Below, piece after piece: positions 1-9,662 of a stretch of 64,000 nt of DNA. Location: positions 930,001 to 994,000 of the forward strand of contig OZ246977.1 of NCBI GenBank assembly GCA_965232465.1. The letters are read 5' to 3'. The position numbers and the translations under genes were made by a program. Source of the stretch: G965232465 sp965232465. Its GTDB lineage: Bacteria; Pseudomonadota; Alphaproteobacteria; JAQWUY01. Each line of letters starts with the position of its first letter. The first letter of the stretch is position 1. The notes below the pieces were generated by a model. The model saw only the letters and a program-made list of their open reading frames with translations. It was not told the DNA's origin and made no database searches.

Positions 1-1
1 C

Positions 2-544
2 GAAGAAATTTTACGGGCGGTGCAGGCGGAAAATAAAAATTGGCATGTGGCATTATTGCGCTACTTTAACCCAATCGGGGCACATCCCAATGGTACATTG
101 GGCGAAGACCCGAAGGGTATCCCCAATAACCTTGCCCCCTATGTTGCCAAAGTTGCCGTTGGTGCATTGCCAGAAGTGCGGGTGTTTGGCGATGATTATG
201 ATACTGTCGATGGCACAGGGGTGCGGGATTATATCCATGTTATGGACTTGGCGGATGGGCATGTGTGTGCATTGCAACATATTGAAAAATGCCATGCCAC
301 CGCCATTAACCTTGGTACAGGACAAGGATATAGCGTATTACAGGTAATACAGGCTTTTTCCCATGCCTTAGGGGCGGATATAAAATATGCCATACACCCC
401 CGACGGGCGGGGGATATTGCCATGTGTTATGCGGATTCCACATTTGCCCAAAAATTCATGAACTGGTCGACAAAATATAATATAGCACATATGGCACAGC
501 ATCATTTACAGTGGGTACAAAATTTCACACAAAACAAAGGATAA
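2..544 (+). CDS. galE: UDP-glucose 4-epimerase, C-terminal part (cut by window edge)
   Basis: The visible part reads from the first full codon at base 2 to the TAA at 542-544, about 180 residues; the N-terminal half lies outside the window. It carries GalE hallmarks in order: a 'LRYFNPIGAHPNG' segment, 'GTGVRDYIHVMDLADGH', 'NLGTGQGYSVLQVI' and 'PRRAGDIAMCYAD'. These belong to the substrate-binding lobe of the short-chain dehydrogenase-type epimerase that interconverts UDP-glucose and UDP-galactose (or their N-acetyl forms) in the cytoplasm. The Tyr-x3-Lys catalytic pair and the NAD-binding GxxGxxG lie upstream and cannot be checked. The nearest plus-strand neighbour that could share a role is the cytidylyltransferase at 8588; both could feed surface glycan synthesis, which is inference. 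Confidence 0.92.
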   Translation, partial: EEILRAVQAENKNWHVALLRYFNPIGAHPNGTLGEDPKGIPNNLAPYVAKVAVGALPEVRVFGDDYDTVDGTGVRDYIHVMDLADGHVCALQHIEKCHATAINLGTGQGYSVLQVIQAFSHALGADIKYAIHPRRAGDIAMCYADSTFAQKFMNWSTKYNIAHMAQHHLQWVQNFTQNKG

Positions 545-549
545 AGACC

Positions 550-581
550 ATAGTCAATTCGATATAAATGGATTTGACTAT
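550..581. terminator. Inverted repeat between convergent galE and adhesin 1; weak terminator or solo repeat end
   Basis: ATAGTCAA at 550-557 pairs with TTGACTAT at 574-581 around a 16-base loop, lying between two convergent genes. The stem is AT-rich and no clear U-run follows, so termination is only possible. The left arm and loop also match the terminal sequence of the dispersed element described at 31701-31910, so this may be a solo end of that repeat. Confidence 0.4.
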
Positions 582-591
582 ATTGCTTGTT

Positions 592-1033
592 TTAACTACC
601 AGCAAATGTTCTTATATATACGGATACAGTCACATCTTCGTACTTGTCTGGGTTTGGATTTGTATAGGTATATTCAAGTCGGATTGTAATAGCCTTATCC
701 TGAGGGGGATTACTCCGGGCATCCTGAATCACTGCATCGAAATCAACTTCATCGCCAGAGGCGAAACTAGTAGTTTGTACTGTAAAATCTTTATTAAATA
801 ATGCAAAATCTCCTATTCTTGTAGGTACATAATCAAGAACAAATGGACCAGTTATGTACAGCTTAACTTTTTTTGGATCCAATAAAGGAGTCGGTGCGGA
901 TGTTATAAAGGTATTAAGACCATAAAACCGACCATTTTCTAACTGGAAGGGATTAGATGATGAACCATCTCCGCTTGCAACGGATTTTTTATCCCCACGT
1001 AGACTTTTCACATTCGCCTTATCGGGAATTGCT
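592..1033 (-). pseudogene. C-terminal domain of adhesin 1, out of frame behind a poly-C tract
   Basis: This open frame runs from just after the C25 tract to a TAA at 592-594. It encodes roughly 'AIPDKANVKS' followed by a domain beginning 'SGDGSSSNPFQLENGR' and ending in 'NPNPDKYEDVTVSVYIRT'. The same domain occurs twice inside adhesin 2 (about 44148-44560 and 46009-46430), each time continuous with the preceding 'PVTKKTL' or 'PVVKKTL' module. Here the preceding frame (1059-7883) enters the tract in a different phase, so the domain is not translated in the present state. A GTG at 1009-1011 opens the frame, but no ribosome binding site suggests independent expression. It is best read as the detached last domain of adhesin 1, not as a separate gene. 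Confidence 0.85.
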
Positions 1034-4000
1034 GGGGGGGGGGGGGGGGGGGGGGGGGTAGGGTCTTTTTCGTAACAGGAATGGTAACAGTTTGCGTTGC
1101 TTGTGCCACCTCACCTGGGATAGCGGCACGGGTGATTTTCACGGTAATGGTGCCCGCATGGGATGTCTTATCCGCAGCTATGGCACCTGTGCGGGTGTCG
1201 AAATTGGTTTTGTCCCCGACACCGATACTGATCACAGTGCTTGCTATAACTTCAAAGGTATATGTTAAACTGTTATAGGTTTGCCCACCTACCTTTATAC
1301 TGGTGGGTAAGTTATAATCCGCATGGGTAATGGCACTGCCCCAGACTCTGGCGGGTAATGTGGGTGTTGCCCCGACCGGTTGTGTTCCAATCGCTTTTGT
1401 GGTGCTGGATGTTACAAAGTATAAAGTCTCATCAAATGCTGTATATTTTTTATCCGCAGGCACTTGAATCCGCAGTTTAAGGGCTTTGTCTTTGTGGGCT
1501 CTATTATCCGATACTTTACGGATTCCAACAAGTTTATCAGATTGCAATTCTTTTTGCATGGCGGTTATAATAGCACCTGCTGTACCCGTCAGCGTTACGG
1601 GTGGGGATCCACTTATTTGGAATTTAATATTTTCTGTGGCGGTTGTATCAATAACCGCAGCGGTTATGGTATTGTCTTGGTTTGTAATATCTGAAATATT
1701 TGTTATAGGGGTTACGGTTACTTTATCGTTTGCAATGGGACCACGAAGAGCAAAATCAGCTGTGCCCCCGTGAAGAATCATCGATGCATCCGTATCCTTT
1801 GTCAATCTGTTTGCGGCTTTTAACGCTTCTGTTGCACTGGCATACTTAGGATTCACCACCCAGGGTGCATCTTGCTTAGCAATGGTAAGATCCCCAAGGG
1901 CTACACTACCGCTGTATTTATCATCGTTGGATTTTGCCTTCATGGTAAGGGTAACCATACCGCTCGATGTTGCCCCGATTAACCCATCCGATGCAACGCT
2001 CATATTACCAGTGGGTGTTGTTGCCGCTGTTTTACCTGCCACAGTCCATGTATAATCCCCAAAGGTTGTGCCACTGGGCAAGCCGCTAAATGACAAGGGG
2101 ATTTTGCCCCCCCCAGTTTTCCATTTGGCATTGGTGCTGGTAACAGTCGGTTTTGTTACATCCGTTGCAACATTTTTCTTACCCACAGGAATGGTAACCG
2201 TTTGCGTTGCTTTTGCCAATTGATTTGGGATAGCGGCACGGGTAATTTCCACATTAATCGTACCTGAATCGGTTGTAGTGTTGGCGGCAATTGCCCCATC
2301 TGTTAATGTTGTACTGCTTGTTATTCCGCCCACAGTGCTGCCTGTAACCTTAAAGGTGTATTGTAAATTATTATGGGAAACACCACCTACTTGGCGGGGT
2401 AATTTATAATCCGCTTTGGTAATGGCACTGCCCCAAGGTTTGGTGGGTGGGTTTGTCGCCCCAACAGGCACCATCTGCAATGGTATGGCTGTTGTGGACA
2501 GTTCAAAGGTTTTTGTAACATCTGTATATTTGGTGCTCTCAAATACAACGGTAATGGTTGTAGTCGTCGTGGTGATGCCCCCCGATATGGTCAGGCTCTT
2601 GCCCCTATCGGTAACAGCAACATCCGCATGACTATCTGTATTTGCTAGGCTTTTTACAGTCCAATCGCTTTTGGTACTGCTGGTTGCTGTTAATTGACCC
2701 AGCACATCCGTCGCACTTACCACCTTATCACCCGATACATAGGTTACAACAAGGTTTGCTACGCTTAGGGTATTGTTCGCTACTGTTTGCTTATTCACAG
2801 ATACATCCACATCTCTGGTCATAGATTCATACTTATCGTTTGCCGCATATGTAATCTTCACTTTTACCACCCCACTCTGGGTGGTTTTTGCAATCTTACC
2901 ATTGCTCGACGCCACTGTAATAGCATTGCCCCCTGTGGTCGCCCCAGCGGTCGTCCCCGTCCGTGTCAAGGCGTATGTGGCGGTGCCAATACCCGTAGGT
3001 TTGCTGGCATTTTCCGTATAGGTAACCGTTTGGCTATTTGTGTTCCATGTAATAGCCCCAGCCGATACGCTAAACCCGGTGTGATCAGCAGCTGTTTGCT
3101 TGTGCACATCAAAGTTTTGATATGTGGTTAATGCGGGCAATCCGCTTTTTGCCGCCCGGACAATTTTTACCAACAATTTCCCTGATTTGGTCAGCTTCGT
3201 CCCATCAATCGCCCCATTTCTGATGCCAATCGCCCCCGTTAATGCACCATTTACAATACCATTAGTGGTCGATGTGAAGCCCGTTACAGTCGTAGCAGGT
3301 GCCACAATAGAAAAGGTGTAATCTGTGTTTAGATTGAATGTTGCAGACACATCCCCCACTGTATCAGAAGTTTTTAACTTATAATCAGTGGTGAATGTTT
3401 TCCCCCATTTTCCTGACCCCGTACGGGTAGCCGTACTTAATGTACCCGCACCGGTCGAGAGTTCAAAGGTTTTTGTCTCATCCGCATATTTGTTGTTTTT
3501 GTCTTCATATACAACCGTTACAGTCGTAGAGGGACCAATTACCCCGCTTATGCTTAGGCTCTTGCCATCATTGGCAACCGCAAGTTTCCCATGACTATCT
3601 GTGTCGGCTACGCTCTTAATTTGCCAATCGGATTTTTGCGTTTGGGCGGTGCCTGTGCTTGTTACAGACAGTTTTCCCAGTATCGCCGCCACATTTACCG
3701 GTACAGTGCCACTGCCATATGGTATTACAAGATTGGCTGCACTCAGGGTATCCGTCGTCTTTTGCTTGGTAATGGCAAAGTCCGCTAGGGTAAATTGCCC
3801 CTCATATTTATCATCATCAGATTTTGCCTTGATGGTAATAACTACCGTACCAGCGGATGTTGCCCCGCTGATTTTCCCATCTTTATCAATGGCTAGGGAT
3901 CCACTGGGGGCAGATCCTGATTTTCCAGCCACTTCCCAAGTAAAATCATCCGCCGATAGACGAAACGGCAGGGTGGTATATGCCATATCAAACTTGGTGG

Positions 4001-7000
4001 CAGTACTGGTTTTCCACTTGGTATCATCCCCATTTGCCAACGATACAGTCGGTACAGTTTTTACATCCGCATTCGCCCCCGTGCCAAACACTTGCTTATT
4101 CACAGTAAAGTTGACATATTCTGTCGCTGCGGCGACTGCACCTGCCCCTGAACCTTTTGCCGCCCGTACAATCTTCATTAACAATGTTCCCGATTGGGTC
4201 AGCTTGCTGGTGTCAATACCTCCAGTTTTGGCGTTACTAATGGGATTGCTGGTAAATATATTTGCGGTGGTCGATGTAAAACCATTTACAGTGGTCCCCG
4301 CTGCAACAACTGAGAAGGTATAATCGGTCGCTTTATCAAAGGGTTGCCCCGCATCTCTGTTTTTTAATTTATAATCCGGGGTAACAGTACCCTTGCCCCA
4401 TTTAGCAGATACCCCTGTGGGGGTGCCATCAATCACCTGTGATAGCCGTGTGGACAGTTCGAAGGTATCGCTCTTATCTTCATATTTATTGCTTTCAAAT
4501 ACTGCGGTAATGGTGGTGGGCGTGGTGATTTGCTTTTTAATGGTCAACCTCTTTTTGTCACCAGCAATAACCAATGTACTAGCTCCAATGGTATCTGTAT
4601 CCGCTAGGCTTTTTAATTTCCAATCGCTTTTTTGGGTACCTGTTACGGATAATTGACTCTCAATATCGGCGGTGCTTACCGCTTTATCGCCAGAGGAATA
4701 GGCTATAACAAGATTTCTTACGCTCAGTGTGCCCATCGCTGCCTGTTTCTTAATGGCGAAATCCCCTGTACGAATCGACCCGCTGTACTTTTTGTTAGCG
4801 GCTTTTGCGGTGATGGTGATTTCCGCTGTACCTGACGATGTCGCCCCACTAATGTGACCATTGCCATCGGCAACTAAGGTACCGCTGGGCTCCGCCCCTG
4901 ACTTTTTGCCCACTGCCCAACTATAATCCGATGCGGTTGTACCCCCCGGTAAGGTATAATTTAGGGCAATTTTGGCACTGGTACTGGTTTTCCACTTGCC
5001 ATCCTCACCCGTCGCTGTTGCCACCGCTGGACGGGTGGTTACATCTGTCCCCAATACTTGCTTGCCAATGGCGAAATCCCCCGTACGAATCGACCCGCTA
5101 TATTTTCCGTTGCTGCCTTTTGCGGTTATGGTGATTTCCGCTGTACCCGACGATGTCGCCCCGCTAATATCACCACTACTATCAATAGCCAGTGTACCAC
5201 TGGGCTCCGCCCCCGACTTTTTGCCTACTGCCCAAGTATAATCCGATGCGGTTGTACCCCCCGGTAAGGTATAGGCTAGGTTAATTTTGGTACTGGTACT
5301 ATCTTTCCACTTGCCCTGTTCACCCGTTGCTGTTGCCACCGCTGGGGCGGCGGTTACATCCGTCCCCAATACTTGTTTGGTTACATCAAAATTGACATAT
5401 TCTGTTGCTGCGGCGACTGCATTTGCCCCTGAACCTTTTGCCGCCCGCACAATCTTTATCAGCAGTTTACCCGATTTGGTCAGCTTGCTGGTGTCAATAG
5501 CCCCAGTTCTGGCGTTACTAATGGGATTGCTGCTAAATATACCCGCAGTGGTGGCATCTTTGCCCCCTTTACCCCCATCGCTACTAGGCACAACAGAGAA
5601 AGTGTAATCCGTTGCTTTAACAAATGTTTGACCTTGATCTGTAAGGTCTAATTTATAATCCGGGGTAACAGTACTCTTGCCCCATTTACCGCTCAGTCCC
5701 GTCGGGGTGCCATCAATCACCTGTACCGCCCGTGTGGACAGTTTAAAGGTTCTGGTCATATCCACATATTTGCTGCTTTCCAGTACAACTGTAATGGTGA
5801 TAGGTGTGGCGATTTTCTCTATAATGGTCATACTCTTTTTATCAGCACTGATAGCTAACTTACCGCTGCCAGCGGTATCTGTATCCGCTAGGCTTTTTAT
5901 GCTCCAATCGCTTTTGGCACTACTGCTTGTGAATAATTCATCGAGTATATAAGTCGTACTTACCACCTCAGTGCCGGATACATCCGGTGTATAGGGTACA
6001 ATTATCTTTGCTGCGGTTAGGGTACTCATCGGCACAGATTGTTTATTGACAGCTACATCCACATCCCGACTCATTTGGGCATATTTATCATTCGCTGCGT
6101 AGGTAACCTTCACTTTTACCACTCCACTTTGGGTGGTTTTTGCAATGGCACCTGTACTGCTTGCAATCGTTATGGCATTGCCCGCTGTTGTACCCGCCGC
6201 TGTCAAGGTGTATGTGGCGGTGCCAATATCTGTCGGGGCGTTTGTTGCCGTATAGGTAACCGCTGTACTTGCCGTTGCCCATACAATCGGTGAAGCAGAT
6301 ACAGTAAAGCCTGTATGGTCGGTGGCTGTTTGCTTCGCCACAGGTAAGTTGGCATAATCTGTGACTTGCGGTAATCCCCCCTTGGCTTTGCGGACAATTT
6401 TTACCAACAGCGTACCCGATTTTGTCAGTTTCGTCCCATCAATAGCCCCTGTATCGGCGTTAATCGCCCCTGTTAATGCCCCTTGCACAATACCTGTGGT
6501 GGTCGATGTAAAACCGCTTACAGTGGTAGCAGGTGCCACAATCTCAAAGGTGAAATCTGCATTTGTATCAAATGTTACAGTGGTATCCCCCACTGTATCG
6601 GAGGTTTTTAATTTATAATCGGTGGTATACGATTGTCCCCATTTTCCTGACCCTGTATGGGTGCCAGAATTTAATGCCCCGGTTGCTGTGGACAGTTCAA
6701 AGGTTTCGGTTACATCGTCATATTGGGGATGGGCAAGTACCACTGTAACGGTTGTTTTGGTGGATATCGCCCCCGATATAGTCATGCTTTTTTTGTCCGC
6801 AGCAATGGCAAGGTTTGCATGGCTGTCTGTATTTGCTAAGCTTTTAATCGTCCATTGTGATGCTTGGGTTTGGGTATTGCTGTTGCCCGCCTTAGGGGTG
6901 ATGGTCAGTTTTGCCAATATATCATTGGCACTGACATCTTTATCCCCAGATGCGTAGGGTACAACCAAATCGCCCATAGCCAATGTATCTGTAAACAATG

Positions 7001-7883
7001 CACTTGTTTTAACAAATATATCTTGGGGGGCAAAGCCAGTAACAGCATAGGACAATTTTAAAACGGCCATATCCGACCCAGCCATATCCACAAGCATACT
7101 GTCATAATCCACATTGTCCATATTGGTAATGGCATTCCCCGCACTGTCTTCGAAGGTAAATTCTTTGCCAAGTGTGCCCCTTATAACGGTTACCGTAACC
7201 GCCACAGTGGGCGTTGTTGCCGTTCTGCTGCTCAGGGTGGATCTGCTAAGCAGATCTGTTTGTGTCGCTTTTACCGCACCCGTTGGGGCGTCAATAAACT
7301 TTTTGATTTCGAATTTATTGCCATCTGGCAATACAAAAGCAGTGGCTTGTGTTTTACCATCCCCCGATGCTACCGCTTTGCCGCTACTAGAAGTAATTGT
7401 GGCTGCTGTAACAACCGGCAATGTGGGGGTGGTATCGACTTCGGCGGTTTTAATATCATATTTCCGCTCGACCTTGTCATAGCGTTTATGCCACGCTGTA
7501 TCTATACTTGGGGATACAGAGGCGGACTTCATCTGGTCTTGTATGCTTTTGCCAAATGCTAGTTTAAAATCAACCGATATATCGGTCTGTGCTGATTCGC
7601 CATTGGGCTTGTCATATTCGCCCCGCAAAGTTAGCACAGGATTGGGTGTAAATTCAGCAATCAATTTATTGCCCTTAACAACTGTATCGCCAACCCCGTC
7701 AAATGTATAGGAACCTACCCCCACAGATACCTGCTCATAATTGGGGATATGTCCCTTAGCGGTTATATCCCAGCCTTGTAATACTTTTTTATCGTCGATA
7801 ATATTATTGCCAATGGGGCGATATAGGTTTGTCGATAGGTCGAACCGTGCGGTTTTCAGCTCAACAATTCTAAGATAACACAT
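1008..7883 (-). pseudogene. Adhesin 1, main part: rest of inverse-autotransporter barrel plus Ig-like repeats
   Basis: A 2,291-codon open frame. It starts immediately after the stop of the N-terminal piece (7884-8357) with 'MCYLRIVELKTARFDL'. The first ~120 residues complete the intimin/invasin-type beta-barrel ('NLYRPIGNNIIDDKKV', 'WDITAKGHIPNYEQVSVGV', 'WHKRYDKVERKYDIK'). The remainder is a series of beta-rich repeat modules, including 'KSDWTLKSLADTD', 'SGKWGKSTVTPDYKL', 'KLTKSGTLLVKIVR' and 'YAANDKY'. As written it has no signal peptide and could not be exported. If joined to 7884-8357 it would be an outer-membrane-anchored adhesin with surface-exposed repeats. It ends early, inside the frame altered by the C25 tract at 1034-1058. 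Several stretches are nearly identical to adhesin 2, so it may act as a sequence donor; that is inference. No cysteine was noticed in the repeats. Confidence 0.85.
1034..1058. repeat. Homopolymer G25 (C25 on the coding strand) inside adhesin 1
   Basis: Twenty-five consecutive G on the plus strand. On the coding strand it encodes a proline run and then shifts into 'QQFPIRRM' and a stop. A length of 3n+2 (23, 26, 29) would join the upstream frame to the C-terminal domain at 592-1033. At the equivalent place in adhesin 2 there is no tract ('KKTLTVPVIPDKANVK'). Confidence 0.95.
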
Positions 7884-7928
7884 TTAAATATAGTTTGTCG
7901 ATAGGTCGAACCGTGCGGTTTTCAGCTC
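7827..7928. repeat. 36-bp direct repeats flanking a 30-bp spacer that interrupts adhesin 1
   Basis: Bases 7827-7862 and 7893-7928 are the same 36 bases, separated by 30 bases (7863-7892). On the coding strand the repeat encodes 'ELKTARFDLSTN' twice. The spacer supplies TAA at 7884-7886 followed at once by ATG at 7881-7883. The 66-bp unit is a multiple of three. Deleting one repeat plus the spacer would restore 'VGAELKTARFDLSTNLYRPIG', which matches adhesin 2. Confidence 0.93.
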
Positions 7929-8357
7929 CGCCCCCACACTAAACCGTTGAAAATTTTCCGAAGATTTAAGGGCAAATATATTCCTTGTCCCATCTTTTGT
8001 ATCAAAAAACGCATTGACCCCAACAATTAACGGGGCAGCTGTTGTATCGATAAGCTTACGATAGCCTAGTCCCAAGTTTAATCGATTCGTCGATTTCTGC
8101 CGATTATAAGAAGTTTGTAAATATGTAACCGTGTCTTTTGTTTCGGACAGATTGCTAAATGCGGTAATATCCCAATTCAGGGTTTTATCCGAATACCCGA
8201 CACCGCCGCTTATCCATTGAAAAAACCCTGTTTTATTGGTACTATCAATAAGCAAATTACCCGTGGCACTTACCACCTTGTCTGTATCATTGGTAAACGC
8301 TGGCGTAATTGCTGACAAAACCAATAAACTGGCACTTGCTAAAAACATTTTCTTCAT
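7884..8357 (-). pseudogene. Adhesin 1, N-terminal piece: signal peptide and first half of inverse-autotransporter barrel
   Basis: 157 residues starting 'MKKMFLASASLLVLSA', a Sec signal peptide nearly the same as in adhesin 2, followed by the start of the inverse-autotransporter (intimin/invasin) beta-domain: 'NLGLGYRKLID', 'LIVGVNAFFDTKDGTRN' and 'FQRFSVGAELKTARFDLSTN'. The start is supported by an AAAGGAA ribosome site 7-8 bases upstream and by alignment with adhesin 2. The frame ends at a TAA introduced by the 66-bp duplication at 7827-7928. Fewer than half of the barrel strands are present, so the piece alone should not insert as a functional translocator. It and 1008-7883 are best treated as one interrupted gene. 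Confidence 0.88.
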
Positions 8358-8426
8358 CTTTGATTTCCTTTATCTGTTTTTCTTAAACTTAACATTTATC
8401 AGGATAAATTTTCCTTATACTTATAT

Positions 8427-8454
8427 AAGATACAAGATTTTTTTATGGTGTCAA
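8427..8454 (-). promoter_or_regulatory. Predicted sigma-70 promoter of adhesin 1
   Basis: Reading the minus strand, TTGACA (8454-8449), a 16-base spacer and TATCTT (8432-8427) lie about 70 bases upstream of the start codon. Directly upstream of the -35 lies the A/T-tract array at 8457-8492, which could act as an UP element. The -35 is a perfect consensus. Confidence 0.65.
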
Positions 8455-8456
8455 CA

Positions 8457-8492
8457 TTTTTTTTTAAATTTTTTAAATTTTTTAAATTTTTT
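8457..8492. repeat. Short A/T tandem repeat (AAATTTTTT units) upstream of the adhesin 1 promoter
   Basis: A T9 run followed by three tandem AAATTTTTT units sits between the adhesin 1 -35 and the divergent cytidylyltransferase gene. Such 9-bp A/T arrays can bend DNA or act as UP elements, and their copy number can vary by slippage. Function is inferred from position only. Confidence 0.7.
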
Positions 8493-8587
8493 CTGTATTT
8501 TGGGCTAGATATATTTAAAATTTCTTGCGGTGTTCGATCGGGAAATGATATATTATTACAGACTTTTGAAAAAATGGAAATCGATAT

Positions 8588-9292
8588 ATGCAAAACATTG
8601 CGGTATTATTGGCGGGGGGGATGGGGAAAAGGTTTGGGGGCAATACGCCAAAACAAATGTTGTTATTAAAGGGTGTGCCCATATTAAGGCATACTATACA
8701 AGCGTTTATAAAATCAAAAAAATTTGATCGTATCGTGGTGGTATGCCATCCCCACATTATCCATGCGGTAACGGATATGGTGGCGGATATATGCATACCA
8801 TCCCTTGATATTATTCAGGGGGGGGGATATTCCAGATGTGATTCCACATATAAAGCGGTACAATTTTTACAGCCCATATGCGATGATATGGATAAAATCA
8901 TAGTCCATGATGGCGTCCGTCCCATGGTAACTGGGCGGATTATTAACGACTGCATACATGCCCTTGACCCTTATGATGCGATTACAGTGGGTGTACCAAG
9001 TATCGATTCGGTGATGCGGGTACAGGGGGGGGTTATCGAATCTGTACCCAATCGGGCGGATTATATGCGTATGCAAACCCCACAAGGGTTTCGCTTTCAT
9101 ATTATACATGCCGCATATATGGCGTATGCCCCCAGCACAGATGGGCAGTATACGGACGATTGTGGCGTGGTGATGGCAAAATGTCCCATAGTAAAAATCG
9201 GTATTGTACTGGGGGATGAAAACAACATAAAAATCACCACCCCAAAAGACATAAAAATTGCCGAAAACATAGCCAAATCAATCGATTTATAG
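8588..9292 (+). CDS. IspD/TarI-family cytidylyltransferase
   Basis: 234 residues, a complete cytidylyltransferase of the GT-A fold. The CTP-binding N-terminus reads 'LLAGGMGKRFGGNTPKQ', followed by 'IVHDGVRPMV', 'MQTPQGFRF' and the C-terminal 'GDENNIKITTPKDIKIAENI'. The family includes IspD (MEP pathway, makes CDP-methylerythritol) and TarI (makes CDP-ribitol). The 'VHDGVRP' motif and the 'KDIKIAENI' ending look more TarI-like, and alphaproteobacteria often carry IspD fused to IspF, so a CDP-polyol role in surface glycans is at least as likely. I leave the symbol empty. A possible promoter is TTGCGG (8525-8530), 18 bases, TATATT (8549-8554). The gene contains G7, G9 (8818-8826) and G8 (9025-9032) runs. 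Confidence 0.85.
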   Translation: MQNIAVLLAGGMGKRFGGNTPKQMLLLKGVPILRHTIQAFIKSKKFDRIVVVCHPHIIHAVTDMVADICIPSLDIIQGGGYSRCDSTYKAVQFLQPICDDMDKIIVHDGVRPMVTGRIINDCIHALDPYDAITVGVPSIDSVMRVQGGVIESVPNRADYMRMQTPQGFRFHIIHAAYMAYAPSTDGQYTDDCGVVMAKCPIVKIGIVLGDENNIKITTPKDIKIAENIAKSIDL

Positions 9293-9331
9293 TGCAATAT
9301 ATATATTTTTATAAAAAAAATATTTTCCCCC

Positions 9332-9370
9332 TTGACAAAATGCGGGGGGGGGGGGGGGGGGGTATATTAA
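9332..9370 (+). promoter_or_regulatory. Promoter with a G19 tract in its spacer
   Basis: A perfect -35 TTGACA (9332-9337) is followed by AAATGC, 19 G (9344-9362) and then TATATT (9363-9368), or TATTAA (9365-9370). The spacer is 25 bases in this sequence, well over the 16-18 optimum, and 19 of them are G. Loss of about eight G would give a 17-base spacer. This is the same arrangement as the well-known phase-variable porA and opc promoters of Neisseria. It drives only the small gene at 9420. Confidence 0.7.
9344..9362. repeat. Homopolymer G19 within promoter spacer
   Basis: Nineteen consecutive G between the -35 and -10 of the promoter at 9332-9370. Tracts of this length are prone to slipped-strand mispairing. 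Confidence 0.95.
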
Positions 9371-9419
9371 ACTGTCGTTTTGACATAATCTATTAATTAT
9401 TATTTAAAAGGAGATGAAA

Positions 9420-9608
9420 ATGGATGAAGACCGGGGAAAAAAGCACTGCCATATTTGTGAAGAGCATTATAGGGAAAAAGGCGAGGAAAACTGGGAAACG
9501 AAAATACTTTTCGAACATTCCCATTATGATGAGGAAGGAGATTTTTATGTGCACAAGAAAAGATTCGCTGAAAGATGGGATACACCGTGTCTTTATATAT
9601 ACTGGTAA
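9420..9608 (+). CDS. Small Cys/His-containing protein (62 aa), unknown function
   Basis: Starts at ATG 9420, with AGGAG at 9409-9413 six bases upstream; an in-frame ATG at 9414 overlaps the spacing region and is too close to that site. The product is highly charged and hydrophilic: 'MDEDRGKKHCHICEEHYREK', then acidic stretches, 'FEHSHYDEEGDFYVHKKRFAE' in two pieces, and an aromatic end 'CLYIYW'. The CxxC with nearby histidines could bind a metal, but no family is recognised. No signal peptide or membrane segment. It is monocistronic, facing folC on the other strand. Its promoter contains the G19 tract, so expression is probably on/off variable. The strong ribosome site argues that it is a real gene. 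Confidence 0.6.
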   Translation: MDEDRGKKHCHICEEHYREKGEENWETKILFEHSHYDEEGDFYVHKKRFAERWDTPCLYIYW

Positions 9609-9662
9609 TCATTTATAGTGTTCAAAAAATGTGCTGATTTACAAAGGACTGGCATATTTATG

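Noticed and set aside
592..1011. Independent gene for a 139-residue protein
   Set aside because: It starts at an internal GTG without a ribosome site, and its sequence is the C-terminal domain of adhesin 1 displaced by the C25 tract.
2416..6618. Many plus-strand open frames of 60-240 codons opposite adhesin 1
   Set aside because: They are antisense shadows of the repeat-rich coding strand, with biased composition and no ribosome sites or family motifs; the longest (3601-4323) simply mirrors the adhesin modules.
9380..9406. Second promoter (TTGACA at 9380-9385 with TATTTA at 9401-9406) for the 62-residue gene
   Set aside because: The spacer is 15 bases and the -10 would overlap the ribosome binding site, leaving no leader; the upstream promoter with the G19 spacer is a better fit.
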